This document shows positions 1 to 6,857 of a stretch of 64,000 bases of DNA, one piece after another (position 1 is the stretch's first letter; the number at the start of each line of letters is the position of its first letter). The stretch is from positions 7,749 to 71,748 of the forward strand of contig CAWIUB010000048.1 of NCBI GenBank assembly GCA_963839175.1. The letters run 5' to 3'. A model generated the notes under the pieces. It was not told the origin of the DNA, did not search any database, and worked only from the letters and a program-made list of their open reading frames with translations. A program made the translations under genes and the position numbers. This DNA is from CAWIUB01 sp963839175. GTDB lineage: Bacteria; Actinomycetota; Actinomycetes; Mycobacteriales; Jatrophihabitantaceae.

Positions 1-148
1 GGACACTCGCCGCCGTCGTGTGCACGGTGCTGGTGTCGCCGTCGACGCGCAGGGTGACCGTCTTGTCGACTCTCGCCCAGGCCACCGTTGCGCCCACCAC
101 GCCAGTCACGACGACCGCGTACAGGCCGTACCTCACGGTGCGACGCAC
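1..148 (-). CDS. RpfB-like secreted protein, N-terminus only
   Basis: This partial gene runs off the left edge of the window. The visible 49 residues are a start MRRTVRYGLYAVV, one membrane or signal segment, then VTLRVDGDTSTVHTTAASV, the opening strand pattern of a DUF348 repeat. It closely parallels the first 50 residues of the complete rpfB that follows it on the same strand (positions 252-1394), including the GTG-CGT-CGC start. The GTG at 148 is chosen because GGGAG lies about 7 nt upstream. I infer a second resuscitation-promoting-factor or DUF348/G5 cell-wall protein. Whether it carries the transglycosylase domain cannot be seen. Confidence 0.75.
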   Translation of the reverse strand, partial: MRRTVRYGLYAVVVTGVVGATVAWARVDKTVTLRVDGDTSTVHTTAASV

Positions 149-201
149 AAACAAGCTCCCATCACGGTCGCGTGTGGTGATGTCCCCGTACGAGCTCCTT
201 G

Positions 202-218
202 GTCACGAGACCATAACG
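202..218. promoter_or_regulatory. Conserved rpf box, copy 1
   Basis: The sequence GTCACGAGACCATAACG sits 53 bases upstream of the GTG of the partial rpfB-like gene. The same 17 bases with one change occur at the same distance upstream of rpfB (1449-1465). Read on this strand it contains GTCAC and ATAAC spaced 11 bases apart, a direct-repeat phasing typical of OmpR-family response regulators such as MtrA. The regulator itself is inference. Confidence 0.55.
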
Positions 219-251
219 TGCCCGTGACCGATTGGCCAAGCCCCCGCGCCG

Positions 252-1394
252 CTAAAGGTTCGCGCCGCACACCGGCCACGGCGACGACCCGGCCTTGTTG
301 TACAGCGTCGTTGCCACCGCGATCTGCTGCTCGCGGGTCGCCAGGTTGGCTGTGGGGGCGTATGCGCCGCCACCGTTGGCGAGCCAGGTGCCCGAGTCGA
401 ACTGTAAGCCGCCGTAGTAGCCGTTGCCGGTGTTGATGCTCCAGTTCCCGCCGGACTCACACGCGGCGACCGCGTCCCAATTCAGCCCGTTGCCGCTGCT
501 GACCGGCGGCGCCGTTTGGGTGGGCGAAGTCGTCGGCGTGGGAGCGGGAGCGGCCGGGCGGGCCTTGGTGCCGACCTTGGTCACCTGGGTGACGGGTGCC
601 GTCAGCTGCTTGCTCGAGACCTTCGTCTTGCCGATCAGCTTGCCGTCGAGATAGACCGCGGCGTACGTGACCGAGTCGCTGCCTCGCTTGCCCGCGGTGA
701 CGACCGTGCTGTCGCCCTGGTACATCGACGAATCCTGCTGCTGGACGGAGCCGAAGTCGACCGGCTCGACCACGACGAGGTTCTTGTGGGTCACTCGCTG
801 CAGCACGATCTTCTGCCCGTTGGCGAGCCCGGCCGAGACCTTGACGGACAGCCGGTCCTGCTTGCCGACGGTGATGCCCAGCTCGCGCAGCAGCTCACTG
901 ACCGTCGCATCGGTCGAGGTGACCGTCTGCGTCCGGCCGTCATGGACGATGGTGACCTTCTTGGGCGTGCGTAGCTCGATCTCGGTGGGTGTCAGCGGCA
1001 GGCGCTTGTCCCGCGACACGGAGGAGAAGTCCGCGCTCGAGTAGCCGAGTTCGGCGAGAGCGTCGGCCACCGTCGGCGTGGTCACCCATACGTCGACCTT
1101 CTTGCCGTCGACTACCAGGTGCAGCAGACGGCCGCGCTTGAGCACGATCTCGCTGCCGTCGTGGATCTTCACGTCCACCGCGGGGGCCACGATGTCGTGG
1201 GAACCGACCGAGAGCTTGGCGTCCTTCAGCGCGCCCCCGACGCTCGACGCGGTCGTCGTGATCTTCTGGGTGTCGCCGTCGACCCGCACGGTCACGGACG
1301 CGCCCGCGTTGGCTACGGCGGCGTAGGCGATGGCCCCGGCGGTGATCGCGACGGCTACGCCGCCCGCGATCGAGAACTTGATGCTGCGACGCAC
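252..1394 (-). CDS. rpfB: Resuscitation-promoting factor RpfB
   Basis: Secreted peptidoglycan-cleaving muralytic enzyme that promotes regrowth of dormant actinobacteria. The 380 residues begin with a short basic N-terminus and one hydrophobic signal/anchor segment (about 9-30). Three DUF348 repeats follow (about 33-75, 90-130 and 145-185), then a G5 domain (about 195-270), a Pro/Thr linker (about 280-300) and a C-terminal transglycosylase-like domain. That domain has WDAVAACESGGNWSINTGNGY, and its catalytic Glu lies in ACESGGNW. Length and domain order match mycobacterial RpfB. GTG at 1394 has AGGGAG upstream. The gene lies downstream of metG-tatD, as in mycobacteria, and is followed by a second rpfB-like gene where ksgA is usual. 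Confidence 0.95.
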   Translation of the reverse strand: MRRSIKFSIAGGVAVAITAGAIAYAAVANAGASVTVRVDGDTQKITTTASSVGGALKDAKLSVGSHDIVAPAVDVKIHDGSEIVLKRGRLLHLVVDGKKVDVWVTTPTVADALAELGYSSADFSSVSRDKRLPLTPTEIELRTPKKVTIVHDGRTQTVTSTDATVSELLRELGITVGKQDRLSVKVSAGLANGQKIVLQRVTHKNLVVVEPVDFGSVQQQDSSMYQGDSTVVTAGKRGSDSVTYAAVYLDGKLIGKTKVSSKQLTAPVTQVTKVGTKARPAAPAPTPTTSPTQTAPPVSSGNGLNWDAVAACESGGNWSINTGNGYYGGLQFDSGTWLANGGGAYAPTANLATREQQIAVATTLYNKAGSSPWPVCGANL

Positions 1395-1448
1395 GAGAAA
1401 AACTCCCTGTTCGTATCGGCACGCCCCGTCGTGCTGGCGCGAAACAAA

Positions 1449-1465
1449 GTCACGGGACCATAACG
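1449..1465. promoter_or_regulatory. Conserved rpf box, copy 2
   Basis: The sequence GTCACGGGACCATAACG lies 54 bases upstream of the rpfB start and matches copy 1 (202-218) at 16 of 17 positions. The flanking bases are not conserved, so the box is under selection or the duplication is old. It probably contains the binding site of a shared regulator or part of the core promoter. Confidence 0.55.
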
Positions 1466-1508
1466 CTGCGATGTATGGACGACAACCTGCGAGCGCGAGG
1501 TACTCGGG

Positions 1509-2357
1509 CTAGTGCGAGGAATGTCCGATGAAGTTCTTACCGAACACCCGGCGGCCGTTTTCCTCGATCGTGGCGCACAGGGCGGCGAGGTCCAGACCAG
1601 TCGCGGCGGCCAGGCGCAGCACGGTGTAGGGCAGCAGATACGGGGCATTGGGACGTCCGCGAAAGGGATGCGGGGCCAGGAAGGGCGCGTCCGTTTCAAC
1701 CAGAATGTGCTCGGCCGGGGTGGCCGCCGCTGCGGCGCGCAGCGCTGGCGCGTTTGTGAACGTCACCACGCCGGGGAAAGACAGGACATATCCGGCGGCT
1801 ACGCAGGCCCGCACCATGGTCTCGTCGCCGGAGAACGCGTGCAGCACGACCTGCGCCGGAGCGCCCTCCTCGTCGAGGATGCGCAGCACATCGGCGTGCG
1901 CGTCCCGGTCGTGGATCATCAGCGGCTTGCCCAGCCGCTTGGCCAGGTCGATGTGCCGGCGGAAGTGCTCCTGCTGGACCGCAGGCTGGGTGCGGTCCCA
2001 GTAGTAGTCCAGCCCCGTTTCGCCGATCGCGACGACCTTCTGCTTGCTCGCGAGTGATTCCAGCTCGGCATAGTCGTCGTCGGTCATCCCGGCAATCTCC
2101 GTGGGGTGGACGGCCACCGCGGCGTACACATCCGGGTGCTCGGCGGCGGCTTGCACACACCACGTGCTGGACGCGATCGTGTCGCCGACCGTGATCACGC
2201 GGGTCACGCCGGGGGCGCGCGCCTGGGCCAGCACGCCGGCGACGAACTCGCGGCTCGGCGCTACCCCGGCGCGCTGCGCCATCGCGTCCAGGTGGCAATG
2301 CGCGTCGAAGATGGGGCGCGGCAGAGGTTCAGGGGCGGGTGGCTCGTCCCCCGTCAC
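1509..2357 (-). CDS. tatD: TatD family metal-dependent deoxyribonuclease
   Basis: TatD-type hydrolase of 282 residues with an amidohydrolase-like TIM barrel. Metal ligands are visible: FDAHCHLDA (HxH) near residue 20, the GETGLDYYWD Glu near 115, the LMIHDRDAHAD His near 150, LHAFSGD near 175 and VETDAPFLAPHPFRG near 225. These enzymes act as 3'-5' exonucleases or DNases. GTG at 2357 is chosen because its GTGA overlaps the stop of a 24-codon reading frame that starts inside the metG stop, and GGAGGG lies 11 nt upstream. The gene is co-directional with metG and rpfB and is probably co-transcribed with metG. Confidence 0.93.
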   Translation of the reverse strand: MTGDEPPAPEPLPRPIFDAHCHLDAMAQRAGVAPSREFVAGVLAQARAPGVTRVITVGDTIASSTWCVQAAAEHPDVYAAVAVHPTEIAGMTDDDYAELESLASKQKVVAIGETGLDYYWDRTQPAVQQEHFRRHIDLAKRLGKPLMIHDRDAHADVLRILDEEGAPAQVVLHAFSGDETMVRACVAAGYVLSFPGVVTFTNAPALRAAAAATPAEHILVETDAPFLAPHPFRGRPNAPYLLPYTVLRLAAATGLDLAALCATIEENGRRVFGKNFIGHSSH

Positions 2358-2428
2358 GACTTGTTCGACCCTCCGGGCGTCCGGCCCCGCTGACGGTCGA
2401 ACATGTCGGCGGAAGTGGGCTGGTTCAT
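2354..2428 (-). CDS. Putative 24-residue coupling micro-ORF
   Basis: A 24-codon frame starts with an ATG that overlaps the metG stop (ATGA) and ends in a TGA that overlaps the tatD start (GTGA). The product would read MNQPTSADMFDRQRGRTPGG followed by SNKS. It fills the whole metG-tatD gap. Both junctions are classic four-base overlaps, which suggests translation passes from metG through this frame to tatD. An alternative is that it is only the remnant of a longer tatD N-terminus in another frame. No homolog is recognised. Confidence 0.4.
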   Translation of the reverse strand: MNQPTSADMFDRQRGRTPGGSNKS

Positions 2429-4221
2429 CCGCCGCTCTCGAGGCGGGCCAGCTCCTCGTCCACGATGGACGGGTCGAGCTTGGTGAACACCGGGGTGGGC
2501 GGGACGATCGGCCGTCCGGCCTCGAGCGGCACCGATTCCCAGGTCGCACCCGTGTCGTAGCGGCCGGTGAGCACCGCGTACGAGGGCGTGCCCACCGCGG
2601 TCGGCTCGTCGACCTCGACCAGTTCGGGCATGGGGGCCCATTCGCCGGTGCCGCCGAGCAAGGCATGTACGCGTGAAGACGATGACGGCAGGAACGGGGT
2701 GAGCAAGGTCTTGCAGTCGTCGACGGCCTGCAACGCGGTGTGCAGCACGGTGGCCATCCGGTCCGGGTCGGTGTTCCGCAGCGCCCACGGCGCGGTATCG
2801 GACAGGTACTTGTTGGCCTCGCCGACGACCTTCATGACCTCGGTGATCGCGGCCTTCTGCCGGGACCTGGCCAGCAGGCCGCCGACGGTGTCGAACGCTG
2901 CCTGCGTCGAGGAGAGCAGCGCGCGGTCCACGTCGGTGAGCGTGCCCGGGGCCGGGATCGAGCCGATGTCCTTCGCGGTCATCGACACCGTGCGGTTGAC
3001 CAGGTTGCCCCACCCGGCGACCAGTTCGTCGTTGTTGCGACGCAGGAACTCGGCCCAGGTGAAGTCGGTGTCCTGATTCTCCGGGCCGGCAACCGTGAGG
3101 TAGTAGCGCAGCGCGTCCGGGTCGTAGCGCGAGAGCATGTCGCCCACGTAGATCACCACGTTGCGCGAGGAGGAGAACTTTCGCCCTTCCATCTGGAGGA
3201 ACTCGCTCGACACGATCTCGTATGGGCGCTCGAGGGCCCCATACGCGCCAGGTGCCCCGTTCCGCGCGCCGATGCCCGAGTAGCCGAACAGGATCGCCGG
3301 CCAGATCTCGGCGTGGAAGACGATGTTGTCCTTGCCCATAAAGTAGTAACCCCGGGCATCATGGCTTTGCCAGAACGGCCGCCACGCGTCAGGGTCGCCC
3401 GTCCGCGTCGCCCATTCGATGGACGCCGACAGGTAGCCGATGACGGCGTCGAACCACACGTACAACCGTTTGTCGGTGCGGTCGCGCCAGCCGTCGAGCG
3501 GGACGGGCACCCCCCAGTCCAGGTCACGCGTGATGGCCCGCGGCTTGAGGTCGTCGAGCAGGTTGACCGCGAACTTGCGCACGTTCGGGCGCCAGTGCTT
3601 CTGCCCGGCCAGCCAGTCCCCGAGTGTTGCCGTGAAGGCCGGCAGGTCCAGGAAGTACTGATCCGTCTCGGCGAACCTCGGCGTCTCACCGTTGATCCGG
3701 CTGCGTGGGTTGATCAGATCGGTGGGGTCGAGCTGGTTGCCGCAGTTATCGCACTGATCGCCGCGCGCGTTGGGGTAGCCGCAGATGGGGCAGGTGCCCT
3801 CGATGTAGCGGTCGGGCAGGGTGCGCCCGGTCGACGGGCTGATCGCGCCGAGCTGCTTGCGGGCGAACACGTAGTCGTTCTTCAGCAGCCCGAGGAAGAT
3901 CTCCTGGGTCACCGCGTAGTGGTTGCGCGTCGTGGTGCGGGTGAACAGGTCGTAGGAGAGGCCCAGCTTGCGCAGGTCCTCGGCGATCACCCGGCTGTAG
4001 CGGTCGGCCAGGTCGCGCGGCGACACCTCTTCTTTGTCGGCCTGGACGAGGATCGGGGTGCCGTGCTCGTCGGTGCCGCTGACCATGAGCACCTTGTTCC
4101 CGGCCATGCGCTGGTACCGGCTGAACACGTCGGACGGGACGCCGAAGCCGGCGACGTGGCCGATGTGCCGGGGGCCGTTGGCATAGGGCCAGGCCACCGC
4201 GGTCAGCACATGATCACTCAT
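2425..4221 (-). CDS. metG: Methionyl-tRNA synthetase
   Basis: Charges tRNA-Met with methionine in the cytosol. The 598 residues include the class I signature PYANGPRHIGHVAGFG near residue 14 (HIGH), a zinc ribbon with CPICGYPNARGDQCDNCG around 150-165 (four Cys), and the KMSKS-equivalent EGRKFSSSRN near 340. The tRNA-binding anticodon helices fill the C-terminus. ATG at 4221 places MSDHVLTAVAWPYANG at the start, as in the family; earlier in-frame codons would add a repeat-derived tail. It is the first gene of the minus-strand metG-tatD-rpfB group. Confidence 0.96.
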   Translation of the reverse strand: MSDHVLTAVAWPYANGPRHIGHVAGFGVPSDVFSRYQRMAGNKVLMVSGTDEHGTPILVQADKEEVSPRDLADRYSRVIAEDLRKLGLSYDLFTRTTTRNHYAVTQEIFLGLLKNDYVFARKQLGAISPSTGRTLPDRYIEGTCPICGYPNARGDQCDNCGNQLDPTDLINPRSRINGETPRFAETDQYFLDLPAFTATLGDWLAGQKHWRPNVRKFAVNLLDDLKPRAITRDLDWGVPVPLDGWRDRTDKRLYVWFDAVIGYLSASIEWATRTGDPDAWRPFWQSHDARGYYFMGKDNIVFHAEIWPAILFGYSGIGARNGAPGAYGALERPYEIVSSEFLQMEGRKFSSSRNVVIYVGDMLSRYDPDALRYYLTVAGPENQDTDFTWAEFLRRNNDELVAGWGNLVNRTVSMTAKDIGSIPAPGTLTDVDRALLSSTQAAFDTVGGLLARSRQKAAITEVMKVVGEANKYLSDTAPWALRNTDPDRMATVLHTALQAVDDCKTLLTPFLPSSSSRVHALLGGTGEWAPMPELVEVDEPTAVGTPSYAVLTGRYDTGATWESVPLEAGRPIVPPTPVFTKLDPSIVDEELARLESGG

Positions 4222-4280
4222 ACGTGCCAGCCTAGTGAGGCCCGCCGCCTTCATTCCCCCGAGTGACTGGTCTGCCCACT

Positions 4281-4340
4281 CGAGTGACGGCTCCGTTCGC
4301 CGAGTGACGGCTCCGTTCGCCGAGTGACGGCTCCGTTCGC
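4281..4340. repeat. Three perfect 20-bp tandem repeats
   Basis: The unit CGAGTGACGGCTCCGTTCGC occurs three times without mismatch at 4281-4300, 4301-4320 and 4321-4340, between rsmI and metG. A degenerate CGAGTGAC lies just outside at 4260. Each unit contains CGAGTGACGG, the complement of CCGTCACTCG at the 3' end of rsmI, so several alternative hairpins are possible. Confidence 0.9.
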
Positions 4341-4354
4341 CGACCGTCACTCGG
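4320..4354 (-). terminator. Hairpin spanning the rsmI stop codon
   Basis: On the minus strand the arms CCGAGTGACGG (4354-4344) and CCGTCACTCGG (4330-4320) pair perfectly over 11 bases around a 13-base loop. The rsmI TGA lies inside the first arm. There is no T-run, so this could be a Rho-independent-like pause, an mRNA-stabilising structure, or a chance product of the adjoining tandem repeats. Confidence 0.4.
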
Positions 4355-5201
4355 GCTTGGTGGCGACCACGGCGGAGTAGACGGTGCGCTTGGGGACATT
4401 GAGTTGCGCCGCCACCTCGCCGATGGCCTGCTTGCGGGACAAGCCCGCGGTTTCGCGTGCTGCGACGAGTTCGGCCAGCTCGCCGGCGTCCCGCGCGACG
4501 GCCGACCGCGGCGCTCCACCCACCACCAGGGTGATCTCGCCGCGCAGCCCGTCGGCCGCCCACGCAGCCAGCTCCCCGAGCGTTGCGCGGCGCACCTGCT
4601 CGTAAGTCTTGGTCAGCTCCCGGCAGACCACGGCCGGCCGATCGGCGCCGAACGCGTCCGCGAGGTCGCGCAACGCGGCCGCAAGCCGATGCGGCGCCTC
4701 GAAGAACACCAGTGTGCGCGGCTCACCGGACAGCGCCGCCAGCGCGCGCCGCCGCTCGCCGGCGCGGCGTGGCAGGAATCCCTCGAAACAAAAGCGGTCC
4801 ACCGGCAGCCCGGAAACGGCCAGCGCCGCGGTCACTGCAGACGGGCCAGGCAGCACGCTGACGGTAAGGCTGGCGGCGATCGCCGCCGTGACCAGCCGAT
4901 AACCCGGATCCGAGACGCACGGCATGCCCGCGTCGGTTACGAGCAGCACGTCCTCTCCAGCCCGAAGGGCGTCGAGCAGCGCGGGCACCCGGGATGCTTC
5001 GTTCGCGTCGAAGAACGAGACGACCCGACCGGACGGCGTCACGTCGAGGTCCGCACACAGCCGGCGCAGCCGCCGGGTGTCCTCCGCGGCGATCACCGCC
5101 GACGACCGCAGCGCCCCGACCAGCCGGGGGGAGGCGTCCCGCACGTTGCCCAACGGCGTGCTAGCAAGCAGCACGCGGCCCGGCGACGGCGACCCGCTCA
5201 T
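4347..5201 (-). CDS. rsmI: 16S rRNA (cytidine-1402-2'-O)-methyltransferase RsmI
   Basis: Methylates the 2'-OH of C1402 in the decoding centre of 16S rRNA. The 284 residues have the tetrapyrrole-methylase fold: LLASTPLGNVRDAS at the start, AEDTRRLRRL near 40, SFFDANEASR near 63, LVTDAGMPCVSDPGYRL near 90 and the SAM-site LPGPSAVTAALAVSGLP near 117. FCFEGFLPRR follows near 137. The C-terminal ELAELVAARETAGLSRKQAI helix-turn-helix-like tail is usual. It is divergent from pmt with only 23 bases between the two start codons, which keeps the mycobacterial neighbourhood. Confidence 0.95.
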   Translation of the reverse strand: MSGSPSPGRVLLASTPLGNVRDASPRLVGALRSSAVIAAEDTRRLRRLCADLDVTPSGRVVSFFDANEASRVPALLDALRAGEDVLLVTDAGMPCVSDPGYRLVTAAIAASLTVSVLPGPSAVTAALAVSGLPVDRFCFEGFLPRRAGERRRALAALSGEPRTLVFFEAPHRLAAALRDLADAFGADRPAVVCRELTKTYEQVRRATLGELAAWAADGLRGEITLVVGGAPRSAVARDAGELAELVAARETAGLSRKQAIGEVAAQLNVPKRTVYSAVVATKPE

Positions 5202-5207
5202 GCGGAA

Positions 5208-5217
5208 ACCCTACGAT
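5208..5217. promoter_or_regulatory. Overlapping divergent leaderless -10 boxes
   Basis: On the minus strand TAGGGT (5213-5208) lies 6 bases before the rsmI ATG. On the plus strand TACGAT (5212-5217) lies 7 bases before the pmt GTG. Both fit the actinobacterial leaderless pattern TANNNT-N6/7-start. The two hexamers share base pairs 5212-5213, so both genes would be read from one symmetric melting site. No Shine-Dalgarno sequence is possible in the 23-base gap for pmt. Confidence 0.55.
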
Positions 5218-5224
5218 CGGCGGC

Positions 5225-6835
5225 GTGACGGCCACACTCGAGACGCGACCGGTGGCCGATGTGATCGGCGAGGCCGCGACCGAGCCGCCCGCCCCCGAGG
5301 GGCCCGTCCCTGTCGCGCTACGGCCGTGGAGCGACCCGTCGCCGCGCGTCGGCTGGCTGGTCGCCGGGCTGACAACGACCGTCGCGGCGTTCACCCGGCT
5401 GTGGGCGCTGGGCTGGCCGCCCGGCAAATCGTTCGACGAGATCTATTACGCCACCGAGTCACAGGAGCTGCTGCGCTTCGGGTACGAGGACAACCGCGGC
5501 TACATGTTCATCGTCCATCCACCGCTGGGCAAATGGCTCATCGCGCTCCCGCAGTGGATTCTCGACAGCGACAGCGACTTCGCTTTCCGGCTGGCTCCTG
5601 CCCTCGCCGGCATCGTCAGTGTGCTGCTGATCACCCGTATCGCCCGGCGGATCTTCCACTCAAACCTCTTCGGCGGCATCGCCGGGCTGCTGCTCGCCCT
5701 CGACGGCGTATCAGTCGTGCAGTCGCGCGTGGCGCTGCTTGACATCTTCCTGCAGCTGTTCATCCTCGCCGGCTTCGGCGCGCTCGTCCTGGACCGCGAG
5801 CAGGTTCGTGGACGTCTCGCGGCCCTGCTCGCCGACGGCGCCGACCTGATCGACGGCGCGCCGATGCTCGGCCCGCGCCCGTGGCGGCTTATCGCGGGCG
5901 TGATGTTCGGGTGCGCCTGCGCAGTGAAGTGGACGGCGCTGTCGTTCTTCGTGGCGTTCGTGTTGATGTCGTTGATCTGGGACCGCGGGGCGCTCAAGAC
6001 GGCGGGCGTCCACGCGTCGTGGCGCAACGCCGCCCGCCGCTCGTGGCTGCCCGCGTTGGGTTCGCTGCTGCTCGCGCCAGTGGCGACCTACCTGCTGAGC
6101 TGGCTCGGCTGGTTCGCCGGCGAGAACTCCTGGGGACGGCACTGGGCGGAGTCGCACAGCGGCAGCACCACCCTTAACCTGCCCGTCGGCATCCACCTCC
6201 CGTTCAACTGGGGATTCCTGCCGAACGCGCTGCGCTCCCTCGGCTCCTACCACCTGCAGGCCTACCGCTTCCACGAGACGCTGTACACGCCGCACAGCTA
6301 CGGCTCCAAGCCGTGGAGCTGGCTCATCCTCGGACGCCCGGTCAACTACTACTACGTTGGAGACGGCGTCCACGGCTGTGGCGCGGCCAGCTGCGTCCGG
6401 CAGGTGCTGCTGATCGGCACCCCGCTCGAGTGGTGGGCCTTCCTGCCTGCGCTGATCTGGCTCGCCTGGCACTGGCTGACGACCCGCGACTGGCGGGCCG
6501 CCGCCGTATGGGTGGCGTTCCTCGCGGGCTGGGTGTTTTGGCTGCGGGACATCCGCCGGACCATGTTCCTCTTCTACATGACGCCGCTGATGCCCTACCT
6601 GATCTTCGGCCTGACGCTTACGCTCGGCACGATCCTCGGCCCGGCGCTTCGCCGTGCACCCGGCGCGACCGGCGACGAGGTCGCGCAACGGCGGCGTATG
6701 TGGGGAATCGCCGGGGTGACCGGCTTTCTCGGCCTGGTGATCGTGGACTTCGCCTGGATGTGGCCGCTGTTCACCGGCGGCATGCTCAGCTACAACCAGT
6801 GGCACCTGCACATGTGGTTCCCGTCCTGGGTGTGA
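5225..6835 (+). CDS. pmt: Protein O-mannosyltransferase (PMT family)
   Basis: Integral membrane GT39 enzyme that moves mannose from polyprenyl-phosphate-mannose to Ser/Thr of secreted proteins during Sec export. The 536 residues have the first-loop motif KSFDEIYYATESQELLRFGY with the catalytic DE near 80. IVHPPLGKWLIALPQW follows near 98, then about ten hydrophobic segments, NLPVGIHLPFNWGF near 320 and a C-terminal YNQWHLHMWFPSWV. Its position beside rsmI is the mycobacterial arrangement. The GTG start is supported by the TACGAT -10 box seven bases upstream. Substrates may include the secreted Rpf proteins, but that is inference. Confidence 0.93.
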   Translation: MTATLETRPVADVIGEAATEPPAPEGPVPVALRPWSDPSPRVGWLVAGLTTTVAAFTRLWALGWPPGKSFDEIYYATESQELLRFGYEDNRGYMFIVHPPLGKWLIALPQWILDSDSDFAFRLAPALAGIVSVLLITRIARRIFHSNLFGGIAGLLLALDGVSVVQSRVALLDIFLQLFILAGFGALVLDREQVRGRLAALLADGADLIDGAPMLGPRPWRLIAGVMFGCACAVKWTALSFFVAFVLMSLIWDRGALKTAGVHASWRNAARRSWLPALGSLLLAPVATYLLSWLGWFAGENSWGRHWAESHSGSTTLNLPVGIHLPFNWGFLPNALRSLGSYHLQAYRFHETLYTPHSYGSKPWSWLILGRPVNYYYVGDGVHGCGAASCVRQVLLIGTPLEWWAFLPALIWLAWHWLTTRDWRAAAVWVAFLAGWVFWLRDIRRTMFLFYMTPLMPYLIFGLTLTLGTILGPALRRAPGATGDEVAQRRRMWGIAGVTGFLGLVIVDFAWMWPLFTGGMLSYNQWHLHMWFPSWV

Positions 6836-6857
6836 CCTCTTCGAGAGCGAGGCCGTC

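Noticed and set aside
149..251. c-di-AMP (ydaO-type) riboswitch upstream of the rpf genes
   Set aside because: The leaders are only about 100 bases and lack the extended paired architecture; only the 17-bp box is conserved.
2740..4266. A 508-codon open frame antisense to metG
   Set aside because: It is a shadow of a highly GC-biased gene; its sequence is low-complexity Arg/Val/Gly and resembles no family.
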